Below, piece by piece: positions 52,763 to 62,309 of a stretch of 64,000 bases of DNA. The notes beneath the pieces are model-generated. The model was not told the origin of the DNA. It saw nothing but the letters and a program-made list of their open reading frames with translations, and ran no database searches. A program made the translations under genes and the position numbers. This stretch comes from Burkholderiales bacterium (GTDB lineage Bacteria; Pseudomonadota; Gammaproteobacteria; Burkholderiales; Burkholderiaceae_D), in the NCBI GenBank assembly GCA_016196925.1, contig JACPWS010000029.1, positions 53,016 through 117,015 on the forward strand, written 5' to 3'. How positions within the stretch are numbered: position 1 is the stretch's first letter; each line of letters starts with the position of its first letter.

Positions 52763-53085
52763 TTATTCCAGCGACCAGATTACGCAATAGCCGGTCAGCT
52801 TTTGCTGGCGCAGTTGCTGCAGCAACTGCGCCTTGGCGATTTCGGGCGGGAAATCCGCGATTTCACTCAGCAAGACTTAGCCGGTGATGGGGTGGATATA
52901 CACATATAGTGCCTTTCTTCTGGCGTGATTCTGTGCCCGGTGGCGAGGATGGCGGGGACGGTGTGCAACTCGCCCATGTCGTGGCAGAGCGCCGCCAGCA
53001 AGTTCCGCCAGGGCGCGCAGATCATGCTGCGTTTCGCCGGGAGCGGCAGGCAAATCGACGGCGGGTGGGCGAGCTCCGGGGTCAT
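52763..53085 (-). pseudogene. Decayed HD/HD-GYP-type phosphohydrolase gene
   Basis: One frame reads LLAALCHDMGELHTVPAILATGHRITPEERHYM; after a frameshift another reads YIHPITG*VLLSEIADFPPEIAKAQLLQQLRQQKLTGYCVIWSLE*. Confidence 0.72.
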
Positions 53086-53220
53086 GGGGCCTCCCCTGGT
53101 GGCTTGCGGTCTATGCTTCTTTTCGTTTCATCGTTAGCAAAACTATTTTCCGGGTCAATTTTCACGGCTTTATCCAGTGCAGGACAGGATCGCGGCCGCT
53201 TGCATCAGCCTGGCCGCCGG

Positions 53221-53679
53221 CTATAAATTATTTCCGGCCGGGCTGTCCTGGCCGCGTTTTTCTGCGGCAATTCTTGCATACCACGCTTCCAGCATTTCGC
53301 TGCGCTGGCCCTGCAGTACGCGCAGCAATTCCATGCGCGCCGCCAGGCGCTCGGCCCCCGAGCGCTCGAGGTAGTCGAGCAATTCTTCGAATAGTTCCCG
53401 GCGTTCGTATCCCGTATCGCTCAGGTCGCGCCGGTCGGAAAAGAACGCCAGCAGGGTGGAGCCGCAGACGCAGTTGCGATACAGCTCGACCAGCGGGCCA
53501 TCTTCTTCGTCTTGCGCCGATTTTAAGCCGCTGCGGTCGCCCCGTATCGCTACCGTCTGCTCGAAATAATCGGCTTCGGATGCATAGACGCGCCCGCAAC
53601 ACGCGCAGCGCTTGGGGAAATCGGAGCGGCTCAAGGCTTTCAGGCCTTCGTACCATTGACGGTGCTGCGCGAGTGACAT
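53221..53679 (-). CDS. Hypothetical protein with two Cys clusters
   Basis: MSLAQHRQWYEGLKAL...RCACCGRVY...NCVCGSTLLAFFSDRRDL; upstream 115 codons of the listed ORF look non-coding. Confidence 0.65.
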   Translation of the reverse strand: MSLAQHRQWYEGLKALSRSDFPKRCACCGRVYASEADYFEQTVAIRGDRSGLKSAQDEEDGPLVELYRNCVCGSTLLAFFSDRRDLSDTGYERRELFEELLDYLERSGAERLAARMELLRVLQGQRSEMLEAWYARIAAEKRGQDSPAGNNL

Positions 53680-53850
53680 GCCGTTTCCTTTGCTGCAAAT
53701 CGGACGGTCGGTTCCCATGCCGCCGAAACCGGGAGGCGCCTGCGCCGCGCAGGTTTTTACCGGGAGCGGCGTATGCGGCAAGCGTTTATATCGTAGCCGT
53801 TTAAGAGAGGCGATACAAGTTTTCCATGTAAAACAGCGCCTCGCAAGCAA

Positions 53851-53934
53851 AAATATACTACCCCCTAGTATATAAAAATGTCCCTTTAAATACGCTGACG
53901 ATAGCGTTGTTTTTAAACATACTCCCATATATTT
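53851..53934 (+). repeat. TACT-N7-AGTA dispersed repeat, copy D
   Basis: Core TACT-ACCCCCT-AGTA (53856-53870); body cctttaaatacgctgacgatagcgttgtttttaaacatactccc. Confidence 0.72.
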
Positions 53935-54089
53935 TAAAAATTTCAGGACGCTGCGCGCGCTCCGGGGCAGACCGTGCGGGCCGGCGCGGCCTTGTTCCAG
54001 CGATCTTGAAATCGCGCCTGCCATCGCCTAATGTCTAAGCTCGTTGCCACGCGTTTTGAGCTTCAACCGCCAGTTTTTGCAAGGAGAAC

Positions 54090-54983
54090 ATGATGATAGA
54101 CCGGCGTCGCTTTATTGCAGCTTCCCTCTTGAGTTCCCTGGTTGGGGGCATGGCGGGCGCAGCTCCGGCCGCAAACGGACGGATACGGCTGGGTGTCACC
54201 GCGCAACGCGGGATCAGGCAGACCGAGAACCGCTGGCAAGAGCTGGCGCATTACCTGGGGCGCAGCCTGGGGCGCGAAGTCGAGGCGGTGGCGGTGGAGA
54301 TCGCTCATGTCTACGGCGCCGCGGCCGACAAGACGGTCGATTTGTTTCTGGCCAACCCCAACCAGACCCTGATGTTGAAGCATAAACAAGACGCCCGCCT
54401 GCTGGCCTCGGTGGTCGGCCGGCACGGCCCCAGTTTCGGCGGCGTGATCGTGGCGAAAAAAGACAGCGGCGTGGCCCGGGTGCAAGACTTGAAAGCCAGG
54501 CTGGTGGCCGGGCTGGGCCGGCAATCGGCGGGCGGCTACCTGTTTCAGGCGCACCACACGGCACAGCAAGGCTTGCGCGCCCGGCGCGATTACGGCATGC
54601 AATTTTGCATGAGTCAGGATGAAGCCATGCAGGCTTTGCAGCAAGGCAAAACCAGCGCGGCCTTCGTGCGCAGCGGCATCCTGGAAAGCATGGCTGACGA
54701 AGGCAAGATACGCCTCGCGGATTTCGTGGTGATAGACGAGCGCAAGGATGCCGGCTTTCCGCTGCTGCATTCCACCGTCCTGTATCCGGAGCATTACCTG
54801 ATTGCGCTGCCGCATCTGGATCAGGCGCTCGCCGACGGCGCGAAAAAGGCCGTACTGCAACTGGCGCCCGACCAGGCGGCCGTACAAGCGGCCGGCATCA
54901 AGGGCTTCATCGCGCCGCTCAACACGGCCAGCCTGGAAGCGATCATGAAAGAAATGAAGGCGCCGCCGTTTGAGCACGCCTGA
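54090..54983 (+). CDS. PhnD-like phosphate/phosphonate-type periplasmic binding protein
   Basis: RWQELAHYLGRSLGREVEAVAVEIAHVY..., GPSFGGVIVAKKDSGVARVQDLKAR, twin-Arg-like N-terminus DRRRFIAASLL. Confidence 0.82.
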   Translation: MMIDRRRFIAASLLSSLVGGMAGAAPAANGRIRLGVTAQRGIRQTENRWQELAHYLGRSLGREVEAVAVEIAHVYGAAADKTVDLFLANPNQTLMLKHKQDARLLASVVGRHGPSFGGVIVAKKDSGVARVQDLKARLVAGLGRQSAGGYLFQAHHTAQQGLRARRDYGMQFCMSQDEAMQALQQGKTSAAFVRSGILESMADEGKIRLADFVVIDERKDAGFPLLHSTVLYPEHYLIALPHLDQALADGAKKAVLQLAPDQAAVQAAGIKGFIAPLNTASLEAIMKEMKAPPFEHA

Positions 54984-54994
54984 GGCTAACCCCC

Positions 54995-56683
54995 TTACTC
55001 GATGTGCTCGACCAGCAATTGCACGCGCGTCACGCCGTTGTACTCGTTGGCATCGAGGCGATAAGCGACCGTGACGCGTTCGGCCAGGGTGCCGGTGTGG
55101 CCGAACCAGATCGCATCGTAGCGTTGCTGGTTTTTCTCCAGCACCAGCTTCAGGTGACGCTCTTTCAGTATCCGTTGCGAGATCAGCCTGAACTCGTCGC
55201 AAAAAATAGGCGGCGGAAAACCCTGGCCCCAGACCTGGCTATCCAGCAGGCTGATGAAATCGGTGCTGAAATACGCGTCTTCCAGCGGGCCGTCGGTCTC
55301 GACGATGCGTTCGAGCTGATGCGCCTGTAGCCAGCTTTTCCCTACCGCTTCGAACGCCAGCTGGAAAGCCGGGAAGTCTTGTGCGCGGATAGTCAGGCCG
55401 GCCGCCATCGCGTGGCCGCCGAATTTCTGGATCAGGTTCGGCGCATGTTTCGACACCAGATCGAGCGCATCGCGCAAGTGGAAGCCGGGGATAGAGCGGC
55501 CCGAGCCTTTCAGTAAGCCTTCGCCGCCTGGCGCGAAGGTGATGGTGGGGCGGTAAAACTTGTCCTTCAGGCGCGAGGCGACGATGCCGATCACGCCCTG
55601 GTGCCAGCCCTCGTCGAACACGGTGATGGTGTTGGACGCTTGCGGCAGGAAATCGTCCAGATGCAGCAGCGCGACATCCTGCATTTCGCGTTCTATGTCC
55701 TTGCGGTCGGCGTTGATCGCATTTAACTCTTGCGCGATCTGCCAGGCGCGGCCTTCGTCGTCGGTGCTCAGGCATTCTATGCCGAGCGCCATGTCGGCCA
55801 GGCGGCCGGCCGCGTTCAGGCGCGGCCCCAGTGCGAAGCCGAGGTCGAACGGGCTGGTGTTGCGCGGCTCGCGCCCGGCCACGCGGAACAGCGCGGCGAT
55901 GCCGGCGCACATGCGGCCGGCGCGCATGCGTTTCAAGCCTTGCGCCACCAGGATGCGGTTATTCGCATCGAGCCTGACCACGTCGGCCACGGTGCCGAGC
56001 GCGACCAGGTCGAGCAGGGTGTCGAGCTTCGGCTGCTGTTGCTGGTCGTAGGCGCCGCGACTGCGCAGTTCTGCGCGCAAGGCCAGCAAGACGTAAAACA
56101 TCACGCCGACCCCGGCCAGGTTCTTGCTCGGGAAGCCGCAGCCGGGCTGATTCGGGTTCACGATCACGGCCGCATCAGGCAGGGTGTCGCCGGGTAAATG
56201 GTGGTCGGTCACCAGCACCGCCACGCCTTGCGCATTGGCGGCCGCCACGCCGTCCACGCTGGCGATGCCGTTGTCCACGGTGACGATCACGTCCGGCGCC
56301 TTTTCTTTGATCGTGAGCGCCACGATTTCCGGCGTCAGGCCGTAGCCGTATTCAAAGCGATTCGGCACGATGTAATCGACTTGCGCCCCGAGCATGCGCA
56401 AGCCGCGCAAGCCGACCGCGCAGGCGGTGGCGCCGTCGCAATCGTAATCGGCCACGATCACCAGCTTCTTAGACGCTGCAATCGCATCGGCCAGGAAAAC
56501 CGCCGCTGCGGCTATATGCAGCAGGCCGGCCGGCGCTTGCAGGGCCGTCAATTCGGTGCTCAGGTCTTGCTGATTAACCACGCCGCGCGCGGCGTACAGG
56601 CGCGCCAGCACGGGATGCATGCCGCTCTGGCGCAGCATTTCGGATTCGCGGAAAGGGTAGGGGCGGGTGGCGATGCGGGTCAT
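54995..56683 (-). CDS. recJ: Single-stranded-DNA-specific exonuclease RecJ
   Basis: VIVADYDCDGATACAVGLRGL, VTDHHLPGDTLPDAAVIVNPNQ, GGHAMAAGLTI; start MTRIATRPYPF. Confidence 0.96.
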   Translation of the reverse strand: MTRIATRPYPFRESEMLRQSGMHPVLARLYAARGVVNQQDLSTELTALQAPAGLLHIAAAAVFLADAIAASKKLVIVADYDCDGATACAVGLRGLRMLGAQVDYIVPNRFEYGYGLTPEIVALTIKEKAPDVIVTVDNGIASVDGVAAANAQGVAVLVTDHHLPGDTLPDAAVIVNPNQPGCGFPSKNLAGVGVMFYVLLALRAELRSRGAYDQQQQPKLDTLLDLVALGTVADVVRLDANNRILVAQGLKRMRAGRMCAGIAALFRVAGREPRNTSPFDLGFALGPRLNAAGRLADMALGIECLSTDDEGRAWQIAQELNAINADRKDIEREMQDVALLHLDDFLPQASNTITVFDEGWHQGVIGIVASRLKDKFYRPTITFAPGGEGLLKGSGRSIPGFHLRDALDLVSKHAPNLIQKFGGHAMAAGLTIRAQDFPAFQLAFEAVGKSWLQAHQLERIVETDGPLEDAYFSTDFISLLDSQVWGQGFPPPIFCDEFRLISQRILKERHLKLVLEKNQQRYDAIWFGHTGTLAERVTVAYRLDANEYNGVTRVQLLVEHIE

Positions 56684-57666
56684 GGGAGGCTGAATAAATG
56701 GTGCAGGGAAGGTTTGATCCAGAATTTGCGCAGCGACCACGGTGTGATGTCGAATTGCGCCAGACGCTGGGCGTCGCTGCACACCAGGCTCAACGCGCTC
56801 AGACGTCGATCGCGTAAAGCGTGCAAGGCCGGGGCGAACCAGTCTCGCTCCAGTTGCTGCATCTGTTCCAGCCACAGGCCCCAGTCGCTGTTGAGCGCGG
56901 CTTCGCTCAGGCTGTCGAGCAAGACCGCGGCGCTGCTGTCGTCGCCGGCCTGCCATTCCGACCAGCCGGTGGCGCGCGCATAAGGCTTGGCAGCGTGGTG
57001 TAAGCCGGCGCTGCCGTGCGCCAGCCAGACCGAGTTGACAGGCTTGGCGCCGCGCAATTCGCGTGCCGCATTGATTTCATGCGCAAACCACAGCATCTGG
57101 ATTTCGTTTTGCAATTTACGCCAGGCGCGTTCGTGCTGGCCCTGCGCCATCCAGATGTCGATATTGTGGCCGCAAGCGGCATCGGCGCTGGCGGTCTGCA
57201 TGTCGGCCCAGTCGTCGGCGCGCAGGAACCAGCTCAGGGCGTCGCCGTACACCAGTTCCAACCCCGATTCTTCGCACACGGTTTGCGCCACTGCAAACAG
57301 GCTGCGCGCTTCGTGTTCGGCCAGCTCCAGCCGACGCTGGTCGGTCAGCACCAGATGGTCGCGCGCGATGTGGATGTGTACCGGCTGCAGCGTGAACCAA
57401 ACCCCGGCGGACGGCGTCATAGCCAGCGCCTGCATCGCATTCCAGCTGGTAGACGGGCTGTTGGCGCGGCTTTCCGGCGGAAACTGGCCGGAAAGCCAGT
57501 ATTCATGCGCGAGCGCCCGGGAAAAATCGGGGATGCTGTGCAGCTTGGGTTTGCCGGCGGCAGCGATCAGACGCGCCAGCGCAGGGGTTTGCAATTGCCG
57601 CGCCAAGTCTTTTTCCAGGCCGGCCGGGGGAATGCTGAAGGGAAGAATGAGTTCTAAATGATTCAT
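56680..57666 (-). CDS. Conserved protein often annotated as RpfE-type regulatory protein
   Basis: Recognised betaproteobacterial family (GDALSWFLRADDWADMQTASADAACGHNIDIWMAQG); overlaps recJ start by 4 bp. Confidence 0.75.
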   Translation of the reverse strand: MNHLELILPFSIPPAGLEKDLARQLQTPALARLIAAAGKPKLHSIPDFSRALAHEYWLSGQFPPESRANSPSTSWNAMQALAMTPSAGVWFTLQPVHIHIARDHLVLTDQRRLELAEHEARSLFAVAQTVCEESGLELVYGDALSWFLRADDWADMQTASADAACGHNIDIWMAQGQHERAWRKLQNEIQMLWFAHEINAARELRGAKPVNSVWLAHGSAGLHHAAKPYARATGWSEWQAGDDSSAAVLLDSLSEAALNSDWGLWLEQMQQLERDWFAPALHALRDRRLSALSLVCSDAQRLAQFDITPWSLRKFWIKPSLHHLFSLP

Positions 57667-57819
57667 AGGCCGTCATTGTATGGCAAACTGCTGGCTGCCC
57701 AAATTTTTAGGTCTGACGCAAAACCGCCACAGCTGCGTTTTGCCTCCTGGTCGTACCACTGTACTGCCTTCGTCGGCAAGCCTTGCTGGATCAATTTTGC
57801 GTCAACCTATTTTTTATAA

Positions 57820-59085
57820 ATGAAATCAGTGAAGAACCTCCCTTTCGAATGGCTGGTCGGCTTGCGCTACACGCGCGCCGGGCGGCGCAGCGGTCGCAAC
57901 AGTTTTATTTCGTTTATCTCGCTGATTTCCATGGCCGGCATCGCGCTCGGGGTGGCGGCGCTGATCGTGGTGCTGTCGGTGATGAACGGCTTCCAGAAAG
58001 AAGTACGCGACCGCATGTTGTCGGTGCTGGCGCATATCGAAGTGTTCGACGCCAGCGGCGCCTTGCCCGACTGGCGGGCGACCGCGCTGGAAGCGCAGAA
58101 AAACCCAGCCGTGCAAGGCACGGCGCCGTATGTCGACGGCCAGGCCATGATAGTGCGCGACGAGGTGATGCGCGGCGTGGTCTTGCGCGGAGTCTTGCCG
58201 CAGGAAGAGCCGAAAGTCTCGGATGTCGCCAACAAGATCAAGGCCGGCAAGTGGTCGGATTTGCGCCCCGGCGAATTCAATATCGTGTTGGGTGCTGCGC
58301 TGGCGGCCGGCTTGCATGCCAACCTAGGCGACAAGGTGATGCTGGCCGCGCCGCAAGGCCAGATGACGCCGGCCGGCGTGGTGCCGCGCCTGAAGGCGTT
58401 TACCGTGGTGGCGATTTTCGAGGCCGGGCATTACGAATTCGATTCCGGCATCGCCTTCATGCACATCGACGACGCCGAGAAATTTTTTCGCCTGAGCGCG
58501 CCGTCCGGCCTGCGCCTGCGCATACAAGACATGCTGCAGGCGCCGCAAGTGGCGCGGGAATTGTCGCGCACGCTGAGCGGCGATTTATACCTGCGCGACT
58601 GGCCGCAACAAAACAAAGTGTATTTCACGGCGGTCAAGACGGAAAAAACCATGATGACCATCATCCTGACCCTGATCATCGCGGTGGCCGCCTTCAACCT
58701 GGTGTCGACGCTGGTGATGACGGTCACCGACAAGCAAGCCGATATCGCGATTTTGCGCACGCTGGGCGCTTCGCCGCTGTCCATCATGAAGATCTTCGTG
58801 ATTCAGGGCGCGACCGTGGGCTTGCTCGGCACCGCCATCGGCGTCGGTCTGGGCGTGCTGGTGTCGCTGAATATCGACGTCATCGTGCCGGCGATCGAGC
58901 AGGTGCTGGGCGTGCAATTCTTGCCGAAGGAAGTCTATTTCATCAATGCCTTGCCTTCCGATCTGCGCGCCGGCGATGTATTCCCGATCGCGGGCATCGC
59001 AGTAGTGCTGGCCTTGCTGGCGACGATCTACCCTAGCTGGCGTGCCGCCCGCGTTAAACCGGCGGAGGCCCTGCGCTATGAATAA
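57820..59085 (+). CDS. lolC: Lipoprotein-releasing ABC transporter permease (LolC/LolE)
   Basis: [41 protein letters not shown]. Confidence 0.95.
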   Translation: MKSVKNLPFEWLVGLRYTRAGRRSGRNSFISFISLISMAGIALGVAALIVVLSVMNGFQKEVRDRMLSVLAHIEVFDASGALPDWRATALEAQKNPAVQGTAPYVDGQAMIVRDEVMRGVVLRGVLPQEEPKVSDVANKIKAGKWSDLRPGEFNIVLGAALAAGLHANLGDKVMLAAPQGQMTPAGVVPRLKAFTVVAIFEAGHYEFDSGIAFMHIDDAEKFFRLSAPSGLRLRIQDMLQAPQVARELSRTLSGDLYLRDWPQQNKVYFTAVKTEKTMMTIILTLIIAVAAFNLVSTLVMTVTDKQADIAILRTLGASPLSIMKIFVIQGATVGLLGTAIGVGLGVLVSLNIDVIVPAIEQVLGVQFLPKEVYFINALPSDLRAGDVFPIAGIAVVLALLATIYPSWRAARVKPAEALRYE

Positions 59086-59773
59086 ATCCACTCAGACCGA
59101 ACTGCTGCTGTCTTGCTCCAGCCTGAGCAAGACCTTCACCCAGGGCGCGGACGCGGTCCATGTCTTGCACAACGTTAACCTGAACGTGTATCGGGGCGAG
59201 CGGGTCGCCATCATAGGCGCTTCCGGCTCCGGCAAATCGACGCTGCTGCATTTGCTGGGCGGGCTCGATACGCCCAGCAGCGGCAGCGTCAGCCTGCAAG
59301 GGCAAGACTTGTCCAGCCTGGGCGAAACGGCGCGCGGCGATTTGCGCAACCATGCGCTCGGTTTCGTGTACCAGTTCCATCATTTGTTACCGGAATTTTC
59401 GGCGCTGGATAATGTCGCCATGCCCTTGCTGATACGGCGCCTGCCGCTCAGCGCGGCAAGGCTGGCGGCGCAGGCGATACTGGAAAAAGTCGGCCTCGGC
59501 CACCGGCTCAAGCATGTGCCGGGCGAGTTGTCCGGCGGCGAACGCCAGCGCGTGGCCCTGGCGCGCGCGCTGGTGACACAGCCGGCCTGCGTGCTGGCCG
59601 ATGAGCCGACCGGCAACCTGGACGGCGGCACCGCCCAGCAAGTGTTCGCCCTGATGCTGGAACTCTCGCAAACCCTGGGCACGGCCTTCGTGATCGTCAC
59701 CCACGACGCCAGCCTGGCCGGCCGTTGCGACCGCGTGTTCCACTTGTCGGATCAGGGTTTGCAGGCGCAATAG
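59078..59773 (+). CDS. lolD: Lipoprotein-releasing ABC transporter ATP-binding protein
   Basis: Walker [34 protein letters not shown]; overlaps lolC stop. Confidence 0.95.
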   Translation: MNKSTQTELLLSCSSLSKTFTQGADAVHVLHNVNLNVYRGERVAIIGASGSGKSTLLHLLGGLDTPSSGSVSLQGQDLSSLGETARGDLRNHALGFVYQFHHLLPEFSALDNVAMPLLIRRLPLSAARLAAQAILEKVGLGHRLKHVPGELSGGERQRVALARALVTQPACVLADEPTGNLDGGTAQQVFALMLELSQTLGTAFVIVTHDASLAGRCDRVFHLSDQGLQAQ

Positions 59774-59796
59774 GGCAGTGCAGCGTTTTGTTTTGT

Positions 59797-60217
59797 GTCC
59801 ACGAAATCTACGAAATGCACGAAATGCACGAAAAATTTTCAAAGACCTGTTTAAACACGGCGCACAGGGCGCGCACGGCGAAAGCTTGGCAAGTCATGGC
59901 TATGTTTGCGTTAAACCTTGCTCTCTCAAAATCCGGCAGAGTTTGCATTTACTGACGCACTTCAAATTGTCGTTCCGGCATGCTTTTGAGCCGGAATCCA
60001 GCGTCGTTGAGCGCCCCACGAAAGTCGCTGGATCCCAGCTAACAGCGCGCTGGGATGACATTGCAAATAGAGTTCGTTGATCAGACCCGCGCCGGCGAAC
60101 GGTTTGCGACTGATACGGTGAAATAGCAACGTTTAACGCAAACAGAGTCCAAGTCGCGGCCGTGTTCGCCATGTTAAATTGGTTTTTCTTTTTGTGGTTT
60201 TCGTGAATTTCGTGGAC
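59797..60217. repeat. Intergenic block bounded by inverted gtccacgaaat... / ...atttcgtggac repeats
   Basis: Arms 59797-59836 (with 9-bp acgaaatgc tandem units) and 60194-60217; encloses another REP-like segment. Confidence 0.7.
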
Positions 60218-60304
60218 GGCGTTTTTTTTCAAACGTGCGTAACATCAGTTGAGTAAGTTACAATTCTCGCGTTTCTTACTCTTCCTCCCGGATGCAGAAC
60301 CTCC

Positions 60305-62191
60305 ATGAGCCAACACAGCCAGTTCACCCTGCTTGCGCAAAGGCGCTTCGCCCCCTTCTTCTGGACCCAGTTTCTCGGCGCTTTCAATGACAATGTCTTC
60401 AAGACCGCGCTGCTGACCATACTGACTTACGACGCCTTGCACTGGACCACGCTCGATGTCGGTCTGCTGAACAATCTGATCCCCGGATTGTTCATCCTGC
60501 CGTTCGTATTGTTTTCCGCGACTTCCGGCCAGCTGGCCGACAAGTTTGAAAAAGGCGGCATGGCGCGCAAGGTCAAGCTGCTGGAAATCGCCATCATGCT
60601 GGTCGCCGCCTTCGGCTGGATGCAGCATCAGCTGTGGCTGCTGGTGGCGGCGGTGGCCGGCATGGGCGTGCATTCCACGCTGTTCGGCCCGGTCAAATAC
60701 GCCTACCTGCCGCAACACCTGCACAGCGACGAACTGATAGGCGGCAACGGCCTGATCGAGATGGGCACCTTCGTCGGTATCTTGCTCGGTGAAATCCTCG
60801 GCGCGATGCTGGTGGTGCATCAACCCTGGGGCATACAATTGGTGGCCTACGGCGCGATCGCGATTGCCGTGCTCGGTTACCTGACCAGCCTGCGCATACC
60901 GTATTCGCCCGCGCCCGAACCTGAGTTGGCCATCAATTGGAACCCGGCCACGGAAACCGTGCGCAATATCGGCTTCAGCAAACAGAACCGGCCGGTGTTT
61001 TTATCGCTGCTCGGCAATTCCTGGTTCTGGTTTTACGGCGCCATCGTGCTGGCGCAATTCCCTTTGTATGCCAAGGATTACCTGCACGGCGACCATAGCG
61101 TGTTCGTGTTGTTGCTGACCATATTCTCGTTCGGCATCGGCGCCGGCTCGCTGCTGTGCGAACGCCTGTCCGGCCACAAGGTAGAGATAGGCCTGGTGCC
61201 GTTCGGCGCGATCGGTCTGTCGATTTTCGGTTTTGACCTGTTCCTCTCCAGCGTTGCCTATACCAACACCGCGGCGGTCGATATGTTCAGCTTCGTGCGT
61301 CAGGCCGGCAGCCTGCGCATCCTGTTCGACATCGTGCTGATAGGCGTGTTCGGCGGCTTGTACGTGGTGCCGCTGTTCGCCATCATCCAGACACGCTGCG
61401 ACCCCAAGCACCTGTCGCGCACCATCGCCGGCATGAATATCCTGAACGCCCTGTTCATGGTGACGGCGGCGCTGACGGCGATGCTGATGCTGAAAAACGG
61501 CATGAGCATCCCGCAGATTTTCATGGCGACTGCGATCCTGAACGCGCTGGTGGCGATCTACATCTTCAGCCTGGTGCCGGAATTCCTGATGCGCTTCATC
61601 GCCTGGCTGTTGATCCATACCATCCATAAAGTGCGTACCGTAAATACCGACCGTATCCCGGAACAGGGTGCGGCGGTGCTGGTGTGTAACCACGTCAGCT
61701 ACATGGATGCGATTGTCATCATGGCTTCCAGCCCGCGCCCAATCCGCTTTGTGATGGATCACCGCATTTTCAAAATCCCGTTTTTGTCCTGGATCTTCCG
61801 CACCGCCAAGGCCATCCCCATCGCAGCGGCCAAGGAAGACCCTTGGCTGATGGAAAAATCCTACATCGACATCGCCCAGGCCCTGCACGAAGGCGAACTG
61901 GTCTGCATCTTCCCCGAAGGCAAATTGACCAGCACCGGCGACCTCAACGAATTCAAGGGCGGCGTCATGAAAATCCTGGAACGCAGCCCGGTACCCGTCT
62001 TTCCCATGGCCCTGCGCGGCCTGTGGGGCAGCTTTTTCACGCGCGGCCAGGGCAACCCCTTCGAACGCGCCTTCCGCCGCGGCCCGTTTTCCAAGCTGGA
62101 ACTGGTGGTCGGCGAGGCGATGGAGCCGCGCCAGATCAGCCCGCTGATCTTGCAGGAAAAAGTCAGGGGCTTGCGGGGGGATTGGCAGTGA
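60305..62191 (+). CDS. MFS transporter fused to 1-acylglycerol-phosphate acyltransferase (LplT-PlsC type)
   Basis: N-terminal MFS (FFWTQFLGAFNDNVFKTALLTIL); C-terminal VCNHVSYMDAI and FPEGKLTSTGDLNEFKGG. Confidence 0.9.
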   Translation: MSQHSQFTLLAQRRFAPFFWTQFLGAFNDNVFKTALLTILTYDALHWTTLDVGLLNNLIPGLFILPFVLFSATSGQLADKFEKGGMARKVKLLEIAIMLVAAFGWMQHQLWLLVAAVAGMGVHSTLFGPVKYAYLPQHLHSDELIGGNGLIEMGTFVGILLGEILGAMLVVHQPWGIQLVAYGAIAIAVLGYLTSLRIPYSPAPEPELAINWNPATETVRNIGFSKQNRPVFLSLLGNSWFWFYGAIVLAQFPLYAKDYLHGDHSVFVLLLTIFSFGIGAGSLLCERLSGHKVEIGLVPFGAIGLSIFGFDLFLSSVAYTNTAAVDMFSFVRQAGSLRILFDIVLIGVFGGLYVVPLFAIIQTRCDPKHLSRTIAGMNILNALFMVTAALTAMLMLKNGMSIPQIFMATAILNALVAIYIFSLVPEFLMRFIAWLLIHTIHKVRTVNTDRIPEQGAAVLVCNHVSYMDAIVIMASSPRPIRFVMDHRIFKIPFLSWIFRTAKAIPIAAAKEDPWLMEKSYIDIAQALHEGELVCIFPEGKLTSTGDLNEFKGGVMKILERSPVPVFPMALRGLWGSFFTRGQGNPFERAFRRGPFSKLELVVGEAMEPRQISPLILQEKVRGLRGDWQ

Positions 62192-62309
62192 GGCTGATTA
62201 CAGGCACTGCATCATGCGGGGGGGGGGTGTTTTTCTGCCCTGCCGCGCTGTGTTAGTAAATCAAATGTGCTAATGCAAGAACTGATCTCGTACTTGCCTA
62301 TTTCATACA

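Noticed and set aside
57783-59036. 417-aa plus-strand ORF
   Set aside because: Alternative frame of lolC; Arg-rich translation without family signal.
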